From assembly GCF_037477895.1 (NCBI RefSeq), contig NZ_CP132744.1, positions 1,984,001-2,048,000 of the forward strand: 64,000 nt of DNA, given 5' to 3'. Position 1 is the stretch's first letter; each line of letters begins with the position of its first letter. This document shows, one piece after another, positions 10,387 through 20,077 of this stretch. The notes below the pieces were generated by a model. It was not told the DNA's origin, ran no database searches, and saw nothing but the letters and a program-made list of their open reading frames with translations. The position numbers were made by a program, and so were the translations under genes. The DNA is from Mycetohabitans endofungorum (GTDB lineage Bacteria; Pseudomonadota; Gammaproteobacteria; Burkholderiales; Burkholderiaceae).

Positions 10387-10986
10387 CTACCACCGCTTTC
10401 CTTCGGGAGTATCCAGCAACGGGCGCAACCTTGTCGCAATAGCTTCGCGAGCCCGAAAAATCCGCGACCGAACGGTGCCGATTGGGCAACCCATCATCTC
10501 GGCGATTTCCTCGTAACTCAGTCCTTCGATCTCGCGCAGCGTGATCGCCGTGCGCAACTCCTCGGGCAACAGCGCCATCGCGGCGTTGACTGTCTGTGCG
10601 ATCTGCTTGCTCATCAACACTGATTCAGGCGTGTTGATATCTCTTAGTTGGTCGGCATCGGAGAAAGTTTCAGCCTCCTCCGCGTCCGCTTCCGTGGATG
10701 TCGGCGCACGCCGACCCTGCGTCGCAAGGTAATTCTTTGCGGTGTTAACGGCGATCCGGTACAACCACGTATAGAACGCGGACTCGCCGCGAAATTGCGG
10801 CAACGCTCGATATGCCTTAATGAACGCGTCCTGCGCGACGTCCTCAACTTCTGCGGGATCGCGCACGAGGCGCGAAATCAGCCTGATGATCTTGCGGTGG
10901 TATTTGGCGACCAGGAGTTCGAACGCGGCTTTGTCGCCTTTCTGGACGCGCTCGACCAGCGCCTGGTCGATTTCTTTTTCGCTCAC
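10387..10986 (-). CDS. rpoE: RNA polymerase sigma factor RpoE/AlgU (extracytoplasmic stress)
   Basis: ECF sigma factor of the envelope stress response. Region 2 is in KIIRLISRLVRDPAEVEDVAQ and AFIKAYRALPQFRG, and region 4 in LREIEGLSYEEIAEMMG followed by PIGTVRSRIFRAREAI, the helix-turn-helix that reads the -35 element. The GTG at 10986 gives 199 residues starting SEKEIDQALVERVQKGD, the length seen in Burkholderia; the open frame continues upstream without conservation. Upstream, TACAAT at 11038-11033 could serve as a -10 box, but I found no sigma-E type GAACTT element, so autoregulation is not shown by the sequence. Confidence 0.96.
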   Translation of the reverse strand: MSEKEIDQALVERVQKGDKAAFELLVAKYHRKIIRLISRLVRDPAEVEDVAQDAFIKAYRALPQFRGESAFYTWLYRIAVNTAKNYLATQGRRAPTSTEADAEEAETFSDADQLRDINTPESVLMSKQIAQTVNAAMALLPEELRTAITLREIEGLSYEEIAEMMGCPIGTVRSRIFRAREAIATRLRPLLDTPEGKRW

Positions 10987-11108
10987 CTGAAAAATCCGTT
11001 GTCTATATAGATTGCGACGCGAAAGGACGCCTATTGTAGCGCCCCCGCGGGCAGGCAAGCGTTACAACGGTTACAAGGGGCCGCGCGGGCGCACTGCGGG
11101 GCAACGAC

Positions 11109-11627
11109 TCATCCCGGCCGCCGGCGCTGACGTGCCAGCGCGATCGCCAACTCGCGGAAATGGGACGGCTCGATTGCATCCGCCGCGATCAGCACCGAAC
11201 CCGGTCCTGCACTGTGCCACGTCGCCCGCTCGTCGTCAGGCGCCAGGCGCAGCACCAGCAGGCCAGCAGCAGGACGCGCATGCCCAAGGATCCGGTGATA
11301 TCGCACCGGCGCGCCCTGACGGTGCCACGTGACCGCACCGTCCGGCCCGACTTTGATCGCAACAGGCCGCTTGCGTTCCTGCCACTGCGAAAAAACAGCC
11401 AATATGAGCGCCACCGAGAGCGCTGCCGCTGCGGCGGCGATGAGACCGATGCGCGGCGCCAGCGCCAGCATCACCGCCAGCGCGCACGCGCACGCGGCGG
11501 CCACGCCCAACGCCGCGAGCATCCGCGAGTGCCGCAAAACCATCGCGTCGTCGCACGCCGTCGATGCGATACCGGAGTGCGGCGGCGGCGCGGACCGGGA
11601 CTCTGCGAAGACGGCGCGATCCGTCAT
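11109..11627 (-). CDS. Small membrane protein (YgfX-like)
   Basis: 172 residues with two adjacent hydrophobic segments near the N-terminus (MLAALGVAAACACALAVML and RIGLIAAAAAALSVALILAV), then a soluble part with SQWQERKRPVAIKVGPDG and a basic C-terminus (ALARQRRRPG). This layout resembles YgfX-family proteins, but the similarity is too weak for a functional claim. The ATG at 11627 shares one base with the fabF stop (TGATG), which suggests translational coupling; that decided the start over an upstream in-frame codon. It lies between fabF and rpoE on the same strand, with about 120 bases before rpoE. Confidence 0.7.
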   Translation of the reverse strand: MTDRAVFAESRSAPPPHSGIASTACDDAMVLRHSRMLAALGVAAACACALAVMLALAPRIGLIAAAAAALSVALILAVFSQWQERKRPVAIKVGPDGAVTWHRQGAPVRYHRILGHARPAAGLLVLRLAPDDERATWHSAGPGSVLIAADAIEPSHFRELAIALARQRRRPG

Positions 11628-12865
11628 CAGACGCGCTTGAACACCAGCGTACCGTTCGTGCCGCCGAAGCCGAACGAGTTCTTCAGCGCGACGTCGATCT
11701 TCATTTCCCGCGCGGTATTCGCGCAGTAATCCAGGTCGCACGCCGGATCCTGATTGAAAATGTTGATCGTCGGCGGCGATACTTGGTGATGGAGCGCCAA
11801 CACGGTGAACACCGACTCCAGACCACCTGCGCCGCCAAGCAGGTGGCCAGTCATCGACTTCGTCGAGTTCACGACCATGTGCTTCACGTGGTCGCCGAAC
11901 GTGCGCTTGATGCCGATAGTCTCCGCCAGGTCGCCCAACGGCGTCGACGTGCCATGGGCATTCAGGTAGTGGACTTCATCCAAGTTCACGCGCGCGTTCT
12001 TCAACGCCGCCAGCATGCAACGGCGCGCGCCGTCACCGTCCTCGAGTGGCGCCGTGATGTGGTGCGCGTCAGCGCTCATGCCATAGCCGGCGACCTCGGC
12101 ATAGATCTTCGCGCCGCGCGCCTTCGCGTGCTCGTATTCTTCGAGCACCATGACGCCAGCACCCTCGCCCAGCACGAAGCCGTCACGATCTTTGTCCCAC
12201 GGACGGCTGGCAGTGGCCGGATCATCGTTACGCTGCGACAGCGCGCGCGCGGCGGCAAAGCCGCCGATGCCCAGCGGCGACACGGTCGCTTCTGCGCCGC
12301 CGGCCAGCATCATGTCGGCATCCCCATATTCGATCAACCGTGCCGCCTCGCCAATGCAGTGCAAGCCGGTCGTGCATGCAGTCACGATCGCCAGGTTCGG
12401 CCCCTTGAGACCGTAGCGCATCGACAGGTGACCGGAAATCATGTTAATGATCGAGGCCGGAACGAAGAAAGGAGAAATCCGCCGTGGCCCGCGGTTGAGC
12501 ATCTCGGTTTGCGTGACTTCGATCATCGGCAAGCCGCCAATGCCCGAGCCGACAACCACACCGATACGCTCCAAGTCCTCGCTTGCCGTGTCGATGCCCG
12601 CGTCCGTCATGGCCTGCACGCCGGCCGCAAAGCCGTAGTGGATAAACGTATCCATGTGGCGGGCCTCTTTGGCCGCCATGTAGTCCTCGACCTTGAAGCC
12701 CTTAACTTCACCGGCAAAACGCGTCGAAAAATTCGATGCGTCAAACTTCGTGATGTTCGCGATCCCCGATTTGCCAGCAACCAGGTTCGCCCAACCGTCG
12801 ACAACGTTATTGCCAACGGGCGAAATCAGCCCAAGGCCGGTAACTACCACACGACGACGGCTCAC
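11627..12865 (-). CDS. fabF: 3-oxoacyl-[acyl-carrier-protein] synthase II (KAS II)
   Basis: Condensing enzyme that elongates acyl-ACP with malonyl-ACP and makes cis-vaccenoyl chains. The sequence begins SRRRVVVTGLGLISPVGNN. The active-site cysteine is in TACTTGLHCIGEAARLI, and the two family histidines are in YLNAHGTSTPLGD and KSMTGHLLGGAGG. With the GTG start at 12865 (AGGGA upstream) it has 412 residues, the family norm. It is the last fab gene of the cluster and follows acpP by about 100 bases. Confidence 0.97.
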   Translation of the reverse strand: MSRRRVVVTGLGLISPVGNNVVDGWANLVAGKSGIANITKFDASNFSTRFAGEVKGFKVEDYMAAKEARHMDTFIHYGFAAGVQAMTDAGIDTASEDLERIGVVVGSGIGGLPMIEVTQTEMLNRGPRRISPFFVPASIINMISGHLSMRYGLKGPNLAIVTACTTGLHCIGEAARLIEYGDADMMLAGGAEATVSPLGIGGFAAARALSQRNDDPATASRPWDKDRDGFVLGEGAGVMVLEEYEHAKARGAKIYAEVAGYGMSADAHHITAPLEDGDGARRCMLAALKNARVNLDEVHYLNAHGTSTPLGDLAETIGIKRTFGDHVKHMVVNSTKSMTGHLLGGAGGLESVFTVLALHHQVSPPTINIFNQDPACDLDYCANTAREMKIDVALKNSFGFGGTNGTLVFKRV

Positions 12866-12967
12866 GATATTCCCTTTTTCATACATAATAGAAAATCAAA
12901 AGCCACAGCGGCCGCACGGGAATCCGTGAGCCCTGTGGCCGCGACCTGCGACAAAAAACCCAGACGC

Positions 12968-13207
12968 TCAGGCCTTGACGTTAGCCCGAGCGTAGTCGAT
13001 TGCCTGCTGAACCGTCGTGATCTTCTCGGCTTCCTCATCCGGAATCTCCATGCCGAACTCGTCTTCCAGCGCCATCACGAGCTCGACAGTGTCCAGCGAA
13101 TCAGCACCCAAATCGTTGACGAACGAAGCCTCGTTCTTGATTTCCGCGTCAGCCACGCCGAGCTGTTCTGCGACGATCTTCTTGACGCGCTGTTCGATGT
13201 TGTCCAT
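12968..13207 (-). CDS. acpP: Acyl carrier protein
   Basis: 79-residue acidic four-helix protein that carries growing acyl chains on phosphopantetheine. The attachment serine is S37 in [19 protein letters not shown]. The ATG at 13207 has GGAGGG upstream; the open frame extends further 5' but that part is not ACP. Downstream neighbour fabF and upstream fabG fit the standard fatty-acid cluster. AcpS (1-54) would attach the prosthetic group. The 130 bases between fabG and acpP could hold the extra promoter often found before acpP, but no clear box was seen. Confidence 0.98.
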   Translation of the reverse strand: MDNIEQRVKKIVAEQLGVADAEIKNEASFVNDLGADSLDTVELVMALEDEFGMEIPDEEAEKITTVQQAIDYARANVKA

Positions 13208-13339
13208 GCATCCCTCCAGGGAAAATGAGTTCAAAAATGCAAGTGCGCGCATTTTATCAGGTTTGTCCCGCAAAAAATGACGCGCGACCAGTTTCGCCGC
13301 AACCCTTGCGAGCACCGCAGCAAGTGCAGCCAGCACCCG

Positions 13340-14089
13340 TCAGGACATGTACATGCCGCCATTGACGTGCAACGTCGTGCCCGTAATGTATCCCGCCTGC
13401 GCCGAAGCGAGGAATGCAACCGCGTGGGCGACGTCTTCCGGCGCACCCAGCCGGCCTAATGGAATCTGCGCGTCGAGCGCCGCGCGCTGCGCCTCGGGCA
13501 ACACGCGGGTCATATCCGTGTCGATGAAACCCGGCGCCACGCAGTTGACGGTGATGTTACGGCTGCCAATCTCGCGCGCCAGCGCCCGCGTCATGCCGGC
13601 CACCCCCGCCTTGGCCGCTGCGTAATTGACCTGCCCCGGATTACCGGTTGAGCCGACGACGGACGTAATGCTGATGATGCGCCCGCCGCGCGCCTTCATC
13701 ATCGGCCGCAGTACGGCGCGCGACAGGCGAAATACAGCCTTTAGGTTGGTGTCAATCACCGCGTCCCACTCATCGTCCTTCATCCGCATTGCAAGCTGGT
13801 CCTGCGTGATGCCGGCGTTGTTCACTAGGATATTCAATGCCCCGAACTCCTTGACCACCGAATTGACCAGCGCATCGGCCGCGAGGCCGTCGTTGACGTC
13901 CAGTACCGCGCCGCGACCGACAATGCCCTCGGCGCGCAACGTGTCACTGATCGCCGCCGCTCCATTGTCGGACGTGGCGGTGCCAATTACCGTCGCACCG
14001 GCACGCCCGAGCACGAGCGCAATCGCACGGCCGATGCCGCGCGATGCGCCGGTGACCAGCGCAATCTGTTTGTCGAGCGATTTTTCCAT
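13340..14089 (-). CDS. fabG: 3-oxoacyl-[acyl-carrier-protein] reductase
   Basis: NADPH-dependent short-chain dehydrogenase that reduces beta-ketoacyl-ACP. The dinucleotide motif TGASRGIGRAIA is at the N-terminus, NNAG (ILVNNAGIT) follows, and the catalytic Ser and YxxxK are in SVVGSTGNPGQVNYAAAKAG. 249 residues, typical for FabG. It starts 49 bases after the fabD stop. Downstream acpP and upstream fabD make the assignment to fatty acid synthesis firm among the many SDR enzymes. Confidence 0.96.
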   Translation of the reverse strand: MEKSLDKQIALVTGASRGIGRAIALVLGRAGATVIGTATSDNGAAAISDTLRAEGIVGRGAVLDVNDGLAADALVNSVVKEFGALNILVNNAGITQDQLAMRMKDDEWDAVIDTNLKAVFRLSRAVLRPMMKARGGRIISITSVVGSTGNPGQVNYAAAKAGVAGMTRALAREIGSRNITVNCVAPGFIDTDMTRVLPEAQRAALDAQIPLGRLGAPEDVAHAVAFLASAQAGYITGTTLHVNGGMYMS

Positions 14090-14138
14090 CCCGTCTTGGC
14101 TCCGAATCGAATGATGAATCCCGGTGACAGCCCGGCAT

Positions 14139-15071
14139 TCAACCTTGCAACAGTTTCAATGTATCGTCGAGCGACGCCGAATCGACGATTGCGCCGCCCA
14201 CCAGGTTGGCATCAATGCGCCGCGTCAACCCGGCCAACACCTTGCCAGGGCCGCACTCAATCACATGCGTGATCTGCTGCGCGGCGATCGCGCGCACGCA
14301 TTCGACCCAGCGTACCGGCCCGGCGGCCTGGCGTACCAGCGCATCCTTAATGCCGGCTGGATCCGACACCATCGCCACATCGATATTGTTGACCACCGGA
14401 ATCTGCGGCGCACGCACGTCGACATCGGCCAGATACTCGCGCAGGCGCTCAGACGCCGGTTTGAGTAGCGACGAATGAAACGGCGCTGACACGGGCAGCA
14501 ACACCGCACGCTTTGCGCCCTTGGCCTTGGCGATCTCGCACGCCTTGTCCACGGCAGCCTTGTGGCCAGCGATCACGACCTGCGCCGGCGCATTGAAGTT
14601 GACCGCCTCGACGATGCCGGCCGCCCCCGCTTCCGAGCATGCGGCGCGCACCGCGTCATCATCCAGCCCCAGGACCGCCGCCATCCCCCCGGCCCCGACC
14701 GGCACCGCCTGTTGCATCGCCTGCGCGCGAAAGCGCACCAGCGGCAACGCGTCACGAAATGTGATCGCGCCCGCGGCGACCAGTGCCGTGTATTCGCCGA
14801 GGCTGTGGCCGGCAACGACCGCCGGTGCCGCGCCGCCGGCTTGTTGCCACACGCGGTAAATCGCGTAGGCGGCGGTGAGCATCACAGGCTGCGTATGGGT
14901 GGTCAGGTTCAGTTCGTCGACCGGCCCCTGTGCGATCAGACGGCCGATATCCTGGCTCAGCGCATCGGACGCTTCTTCGAGCGTCGCCTTTACAACAGGA
15001 TGATCACCGAATGCATTGAGCATGCCGATCGATTGCGAGCCTTGCCCGGGGAAAACGAACGCGAACTTCAT
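14139..15071 (-). CDS. fabD: Malonyl-CoA:ACP transacylase
   Basis: Loads malonyl groups from CoA onto ACP. The nucleophile elbow GHSLGEYTAL carries the catalytic serine, PGQGSQ marks the N-terminus, and APFHSSLLKPA carries the catalytic histidine. The ATG at 15071 (MKFAFVFPGQ) has GAGGA upstream and gives 310 residues, the normal length; the frame is open further 5' without conservation. Located between fabH and fabG in transcription order. Confidence 0.97.
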   Translation of the reverse strand: MKFAFVFPGQGSQSIGMLNAFGDHPVVKATLEEASDALSQDIGRLIAQGPVDELNLTTHTQPVMLTAAYAIYRVWQQAGGAAPAVVAGHSLGEYTALVAAGAITFRDALPLVRFRAQAMQQAVPVGAGGMAAVLGLDDDAVRAACSEAGAAGIVEAVNFNAPAQVVIAGHKAAVDKACEIAKAKGAKRAVLLPVSAPFHSSLLKPASERLREYLADVDVRAPQIPVVNNIDVAMVSDPAGIKDALVRQAAGPVRWVECVRAIAAQQITHVIECGPGKVLAGLTRRIDANLVGGAIVDSASLDDTLKLLQG

Positions 15072-15152
15072 ATCGTCCTCGAATAGAAAAAAGCAGCGAA
15101 ACGGCATGCGCTCGGACAGCGCACCAAGCACCTGCGCATGCTGTACACGCGT

Positions 15153-16145
15153 CTACATACGGATGACTGCCGCACCCCAGGTAAATCCACCGCCAACGCC
15201 TTCGATCAGTACCCGATCACCGGGCTTGATGCGTCCGTCCCGCACTGCCATGTCCAGCGCGAGCGGAATCGATGCGGCCGACGTGTTGCCATGCTCGCCG
15301 ACCGTCACAATCATGCGCTCCGATGGCAATCCGAGCTTGCGACACGTGCCTTGCATGATTCGAATATTGGCCTGATGTGGAATCAGCCAATCGACCTGGT
15401 CCGCAGACATATCGGCCTTAGCCAGCGCTTCGAGCGCCACCTTCTCGAGCACGTTTACCGCGAGTTTGAATACCGCGGGCCCGTCCATATGCAGAAACGC
15501 ACTACCTTGGATAACACCGCCGTTGATGTTGCCTGGCGTGCATAAGATGCGCGCGTGGCTGCCGTCCGCGTGCAGTGCACTCGCCAGCAGCCCTGGCTGG
15601 TCCGAGGCGCCGAGCACGACGGCACCAGCGCCGTCGCCGAACAGCACGCAGGTGGTTCGGTCCTTGAAATCGAGCAGCCGTGAAAACGTTTCGGCGCCGA
15701 TCACCAGCGCGTTGCGATGCGCGCCGCTGCGGATCAACCCGTCGGCCACCGCCAGCGCATAAGCGAACCCGGAGCACACTGCTTGCACGTCGAATGCCGC
15801 GCCACCGTTGCGGATGCCGAGCTTGTCCTGCAGCAGGCAGGCCGTACTCGGGAACACGAAGTCCGGAGTCGACGTGGCAACAATGATCAGCTCGATCGCC
15901 TGCAAATCGATGCCCGCCGCTGCGATCGCGCGCTGTGCGGCCACCAATGCAAGGTCGCTAGTGGCTTGCTCGGGCGACGCGAAATAACGGGCACGGATGC
16001 CCGTGCGCGTCACGATCCACTCATCGCTCGTCTCGACCCCCTGCTGCGCGAGCCGCTCGGCCAGCGCCTGGTTGGTGACGCGCGTCGGTGGTAAGTAGCT
16101 GCCGGTACCGAGCACGCGCGAGTAAATAGTGGAATGAACCATCAT
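15153..16145 (-). CDS. fabH: 3-oxoacyl-[acyl-carrier-protein] synthase III (KAS III)
   Basis: Starts fatty acid synthesis by condensing acetyl-CoA with malonyl-ACP. The active-site cysteine is in [14 protein letters not shown], the histidine in [11 protein letters not shown], and the asparagine in [18 protein letters not shown], completing the Cys-His-Asn triad. 330 residues. The first ATG overlaps the plsX stop (ATGATG), with a second ATG immediately after, so the start may differ by one codon. PlsX and FabH are translated as a coupled pair in many proteobacteria. Confidence 0.97.
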   Translation of the reverse strand: MMVHSTIYSRVLGTGSYLPPTRVTNQALAERLAQQGVETSDEWIVTRTGIRARYFASPEQATSDLALVAAQRAIAAAGIDLQAIELIIVATSTPDFVFPSTACLLQDKLGIRNGGAAFDVQAVCSGFAYALAVADGLIRSGAHRNALVIGAETFSRLLDFKDRTTCVLFGDGAGAVVLGASDQPGLLASALHADGSHARILCTPGNINGGVIQGSAFLHMDGPAVFKLAVNVLEKVALEALAKADMSADQVDWLIPHQANIRIMQGTCRKLGLPSERMIVTVGEHGNTSAASIPLALDMAVRDGRIKPGDRVLIEGVGGGFTWGAAVIRM

Positions 16146-17284
16146 GCCTTCGGGGATAGCGCAGCCAACGGCTCAGGCGCGGATGATCCCGCGGGGCCGC
16201 CGGTGGTCGTATTGAAAAGTGCTTGTGCGCCGGACACGTCAGGTTCGCCAAAACCAGCGCCGGCCGCGCGAGCGAGCGGGTCGGCATTTTCCTCCAGCGC
16301 CCGCGTCAGACGCTCGAGAACGCCATTCTTGACGGCATCATACCCGCGTTTGATAGCCCATTCAAATGCGTACGCATCTGCCGAACCGTGACTCTTGATC
16401 ACCAGATTGCGCAGGCCGAGCAGCGCGGCGCCGTTGTATTGACGCGAATCGACCCGCTTTTTGAAACGCGACAGCACCGGTAGCGCGAGCAGCGCCATGA
16501 GCTTCGTGGCCCACGAACGACTAAACTCTTCGCGAATCATGTCGGCAAGCATCCGCGCGAGTCCTTCGGACGTCTTCAACGCGACGTTGCCGACAAAGCC
16601 ATCGCAAACGATCACGTCAACCGTGCCCTTGTAAATGTCGTTGCCCTCGACATTGCCGCGGAAATTGAGCGTGCTCGCGCGCAGCAGTTCGCCGGCGCGC
16701 TTGATGATATCGTTGCCCTTGATCACCTCTTCACCGATGTTCAGCAACCCGATCGACGGGCGGTCCTTGCCCTCGATCGCGGACACCAGCGCGTGCCCCA
16801 TCTCGGCGAATTGCAGCAAGTGCTGCGGCTCGCAGTCGACATTCGCGCCCAGGTCGAGCATTGTCGTGTAGCCATGCTGATTCGGCAGGGCGAACGCGAT
16901 CGCCGGCCGTTCGATGCCGGCCAGCGTCTTGAGCACGTAGCGCGACACCGCCATCAACGCGCCGGTGTTGCCGGCCGAGATGCAGGCTTGCGCATGACCC
17001 TCCTTCACCAGGTTCAACGCGACGCGCATCGACGAGTCCCTCTTCTTGCGCAATGCGACCTCGACGGAATCGTCCATCGCGACGACCTCGCTCGCATCGA
17101 CGATCGACAGCGTCGGCATGTCGAGTGCCTTGCATCGCTTGAGCTGCACGCGGATCGCGTCGTTCAAGCCCACCAGCACGAGTTGCGCATCTGGATGCGC
17201 ACGCGCGAAACTGACCGCGGCGGGAACCGTCACGGTTGGACCGTGGTCGCCTCCCATGCAGTCGATTGTGATCTTTATAGTCAT
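16142..17284 (-). CDS. plsX: Phosphate acyltransferase PlsX
   Basis: Makes acyl-phosphate from acyl-ACP for phospholipid synthesis. The N-terminus [14 protein letters not shown] is the family signature; later [16 protein letters not shown] and [16 protein letters not shown] are conserved. 380 residues, slightly longer than the usual 340-360 because of a C-terminal tail rich in Ala, Gly and Pro. It lies about 118 bases after rpmF and overlaps fabH, linking ribosomal protein L32 with lipid synthesis in the conserved rpmF-plsX-fabH order. Confidence 0.97.
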   Translation of the reverse strand: MTIKITIDCMGGDHGPTVTVPAAVSFARAHPDAQLVLVGLNDAIRVQLKRCKALDMPTLSIVDASEVVAMDDSVEVALRKKRDSSMRVALNLVKEGHAQACISAGNTGALMAVSRYVLKTLAGIERPAIAFALPNQHGYTTMLDLGANVDCEPQHLLQFAEMGHALVSAIEGKDRPSIGLLNIGEEVIKGNDIIKRAGELLRASTLNFRGNVEGNDIYKGTVDVIVCDGFVGNVALKTSEGLARMLADMIREEFSRSWATKLMALLALPVLSRFKKRVDSRQYNGAALLGLRNLVIKSHGSADAYAFEWAIKRGYDAVKNGVLERLTRALEENADPLARAAGAGFGEPDVSGAQALFNTTTGGPAGSSAPEPLAALSPKA

Positions 17285-17401
17285 GGGATGCGGCGAATTT
17301 CAGGCACAAAAAAGCGGCAGATCAATGCCGCTTTCTTGACGAACCGATGGCAATTCAATCGCGAACGAAAGGTGAGGCAGGCGACCATTGCCGCCAGGCA
17401 C

Positions 17402-17581
17402 TTAGTCGTTTTTGGTCTTGACGACCTTCTTACCGCGGTAGTAACCGTTCGGGCTAATATGGTGACGCAAATGGACTTCGCCGGTGCTCGGCTCGACGGC
17501 CAGCGGTGCGGCGCCCAGGAAATCGTGCGAGCGGTGCATGCCGCGCTTCGACGGCGACTTCTTGTTTTGCTGAACTGCCAT
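17402..17581 (-). CDS. rpmF: 50S ribosomal protein L32
   Basis: 59-residue basic protein, found by translating the gap between plsX and yceD. It begins [20 protein letters not shown], the standard L32 start, and ends [13 protein letters not shown]. Betaproteobacterial L32 lacks the four zinc-binding cysteines of some other bacteria, and none occur here. It lies between yceD and plsX, which is the conserved order. Confidence 0.97.
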   Translation of the reverse strand: MAVQQNKKSPSKRGMHRSHDFLGAAPLAVEPSTGEVHLRHHISPNGYYRGKKVVKTKND

Positions 17582-17699
17582 GGTAACTCCAGAAAAATTT
17601 CGTCAATTTTAACACAGGTCCCCACCCCGCCTGCCACCCGCCAAACAGCTGATGACAGGCCGGCGCGACCGGCCTGGCCTCTGGGCCGCGCCCGCCCAC

Positions 17700-18374
17700 T
17701 CAATGCGTCGGTCCGGACTTCGGCCCGCCACCCTTGAGCGCCTTGAGCGCGGCAAATGGATGCTCGCATTGCGTTTCGTCACCAGCCGGCGATTCGCCGG
17801 CCTCAGCATCGGGAGCGCGCGCATGCTCGCCCGCCGCGCCGGTCACCAGGCTCTCGTGTATCTGGTTGCAGATCTTATGCTTCGGTACCAGCGGCAACGA
17901 CAACAACAATTCTTCCTCGATCAACTCGACAAAATCGAACTGACGCGAACCTACGATCACATCAAATGACGTGTCGTCGAGCGCACGCTCATCCGCCTCG
18001 TCGTCGCTCTCGACGATCCGGTATTCGGCATCGATGTCCAGTGGCACGCGAAACGGTTCCATGCAACGCTGGCACTGCAGCCAGATTGCGCCATGCACGG
18101 CCACCCGCAGACACGGCTCGTCGAGCACGGTGCCATCGGGCTGCAGTTCGCGCACCGATCCACCCTGCGCGTGCCAGCGCAACGCCGGATCATAATCGCC
18201 GAGCGTCACCGCGTCGGCGGGCACTTCGGCTGCCAGCCGGGCCAACTCGCCAACGTCGAACTGTCCCATCGCTTGCCGACCTGTTCGAGCAAACTCGAAC
18301 AGATCCAGCGCATGCAGGTTGAGCGCCGCCTCACGGCCGGTCGACGCGTCTTGCTTGTCCGTTGACTCCGCCAC
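17700..18374 (-). CDS. yceD: YceD family protein (DUF177), 23S rRNA accumulation factor
   Basis: Homologue of E. coli YceD, a conserved protein needed for normal 23S rRNA accumulation. A CxxC pair is in LQCQRCMEPFRVPLD, the family hallmark, followed by an acidic segment (VESDDEADERALDD) and VELIEEELLLSLPLVP. The GTG at 18374 was preferred as start because a strong GGGAGGAGG sits five bases upstream; an ATG at 18395 lacks proper spacing. It is the first gene after the promoter at 18511-18483 and precedes rpmF, as in most proteobacteria. Confidence 0.9.
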   Translation of the reverse strand: MAESTDKQDASTGREAALNLHALDLFEFARTGRQAMGQFDVGELARLAAEVPADAVTLGDYDPALRWHAQGGSVRELQPDGTVLDEPCLRVAVHGAIWLQCQRCMEPFRVPLDIDAEYRIVESDDEADERALDDTSFDVIVGSRQFDFVELIEEELLLSLPLVPKHKICNQIHESLVTGAAGEHARAPDAEAGESPAGDETQCEHPFAALKALKGGGPKSGPTH

Positions 18375-18482
18375 CTGGACCTCCTCCCGCGTCATCCCTC
18401 ATCCCGCTAACAGGCGCAGCCGGTATCGCCGGCCGCCGCGCCGCGACAGACATTTATGGACCGCACCGATGAAAAGCCCGGT

Positions 18483-18511
18483 ATCATAGCGCTTTTGTCT
18501 TTACGCGTCAA
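18483..18511 (-). promoter_or_regulatory. Sigma-70 promoter for yceD-rpmF-plsX-fab
   Basis: On the minus strand TTGACG (18511-18506) and TATGAT (18488-18483) are separated by exactly 17 bases, differing from consensus at one position each. It lies about 110 bases upstream of the yceD GTG and faces away from maf. It probably drives ribosomal protein L32 together with fatty acid and phospholipid genes. Confidence 0.75.
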
Positions 18512-18614
18512 ACACTTAAGCCGGCACCTGGCGCGCGCTCGTGCAACGCGCCGCGCGCCACGCGCGCCAGGTGCCGGCCGTGGTTAAATCGCGCATTCCG
18601 GACCGCTTCCGCCC

Positions 18615-19262
18615 ATGCAGCCCCTATCCGCTCCAATCGCCGCGCGCCGGCTGATTCTTGCTTCCAGTTCCCCGTACCGGCGCGCACTGCTCCAGCGGTT
18701 GCGCGTGACTTTCGACGTCGACGTGCCAGACATCGATGAAACGCCATTGCCGCATGAAGCGCCGGCCGGCACCGCCCTGCGACTGGCCGAGGCCAAGGCC
18801 CGCGCCGTGGCCGCGCGCAGCGGCGATGCGCTGGTGATCGGCTCGGATCAGGTCGCCACGCTCGCCGGCCGGCAAATCGGCAAACCCGGGGACCACGCGC
18901 GCGCACTCGAGCAGCTACGCACGATGCGCGGGCGCGACGTCGAGTTTCACACCGCGCTGTGCCTCTATGACCCGCGCAACGACACCGCACGCTGCACCGA
19001 CGTCGTCACACGGGTACGCTTTCGCAATTTGCCCGATACGGAACTAGACGCTTACTTGCAGATGGAACGGCCCTACGACGTCGCCGGCAGCGCCAAGTCG
19101 GAAGGGCTGGGGATCGCCTTGCTGGAGGCGGTCGACAGCGACGACCCCACGGCCTTGATCGGCCTGCCGCTGATCGCGCTGACCGACATGCTGCGCCAGG
19201 CCGGTGTGACGCTGCTGGGCACCGCCGACGCCGCCTCCGAAGCACCGGAGCAGGCGCGATGA
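18615..19262 (+). CDS. Maf-like nucleotide pyrophosphatase (7-methyl-GTP type)
   Basis: House-cleaning pyrophosphatase of the Maf superfamily that hydrolyses non-canonical nucleotides. Signature pieces are LILASSSPYRRALLQRL near the N-terminus, DVDVPDIDETPLP, LVIGSDQVATL with the catalytic Asp, and GKPGDHARALEQL. The combination resembles E. coli YceF, which prefers m7GTP, more than the dTTP/UTP-specific YhdE. 215 residues. It is divergent from yceD and overlaps the next gene by four bases (ATGA), so the two are probably coupled; the yceF-yceD adjacency is conserved widely. Confidence 0.9.
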   Translation: MQPLSAPIAARRLILASSSPYRRALLQRLRVTFDVDVPDIDETPLPHEAPAGTALRLAEAKARAVAARSGDALVIGSDQVATLAGRQIGKPGDHARALEQLRTMRGRDVEFHTALCLYDPRNDTARCTDVVTRVRFRNLPDTELDAYLQMERPYDVAGSAKSEGLGIALLEAVDSDDPTALIGLPLIALTDMLRQAGVTLLGTADAASEAPEQAR

Positions 19263-19969
19263 CTGGCGTGCTGTACCTGGTGCCCAATGCATTGGGCGAC
19301 ACCGCAGCGCTGGCAAGCGTGCTGCCCGAACCCGTGCGCGCGCTCGCGGCGCGGCTGACCTATTATGTCGGCGAAAACGCGAAAAGCACGCGGGCATTCC
19401 TGAAAAAAACGGGTGGCACTATTCCGATCCAGGACATCGAGATTCGCGAATTGAACGTCAATACGCCGGCGAACGCAATCGATGCGCTGCTCGCACCGAT
19501 CATCGCAGGCTGCGACGGCGGGCTGCTGTCCGAAGCCGGGTGTCCGGCTGTAGCCGATCCAGGTGCGCTGCTGGTGCGCCGGGCGCACGAGCGCGGCATC
19601 CGGGTCGTGCCACTGGTCGGACCCAGTTCGATCCTGCTGGCGCTGATGGGCTCCGGCTTGAACGGCCAGAGCTTTGCCTTTCACGGCTACCTGCCGGTGG
19701 ATGCCGCGCAACGCACGAAGAAGCTGCGCGAGCTAGAGCAGCAGTCGCGCCGGGCCCGGCAGACACAGATTTTTATCGAAACCCCTTATCGCAACCGTGT
19801 GATGCTCGATGTGCTGGCAAGCGCGTGCGCGCCGGACACACTCGTGTGTGTGGCCGTCGACCTGACGCTACCGGATGAGCAAATCGTCACCCGGCCAGTG
19901 TCAGTGTGGCGTAAAGAGCCGATCGAACTGCATAAACGACCGGCCATTTTTCTGATGTTGGCGAACTGA
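19259..19969 (+). CDS. SAM-dependent methyltransferase, tetrapyrrole methylase fold (RsmI-like)
   Basis: 236 residues of the TP-methylase fold, which includes RsmI (2'-O-methylation of 16S rRNA C1402) and porphyrin methylases. The conserved stretch DGGLLSEAGCPAVADPGALL matches the RsmI motif, followed by PLVGPSSILLAL and FHGYLPVD. It is shorter than true RsmI (about 280) and lacks its C-terminal extension, so it is a paralogue with unproven substrate. Coupled to the Maf gene upstream by ATGA overlap. About 110 bases without a gene separate its end from the convergent sppA. Confidence 0.85.
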   Translation: MTGVLYLVPNALGDTAALASVLPEPVRALAARLTYYVGENAKSTRAFLKKTGGTIPIQDIEIRELNVNTPANAIDALLAPIIAGCDGGLLSEAGCPAVADPGALLVRRAHERGIRVVPLVGPSSILLALMGSGLNGQSFAFHGYLPVDAAQRTKKLRELEQQSRRARQTQIFIETPYRNRVMLDVLASACAPDTLVCVAVDLTLPDEQIVTRPVSVWRKEPIELHKRPAIFLMLAN

Positions 19970-20077
19970 CAGCGACTTGGCGCGCGGGGACAACCGAACC
20001 CCGCATGCCCCTCCCAAGTCAACGCGTAGCAAGACTGTGCCCGGTCCACGGCCCAACGTCCAAGTTGACAGCCAGAC

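Noticed and set aside
11564..13228. 554-codon open frame on the plus strand opposite fabF and acpP
   Set aside because: It is antisense to two certain genes; the protein is Arg/His-rich and shows no domain. Long antisense frames are common in GC-rich DNA.
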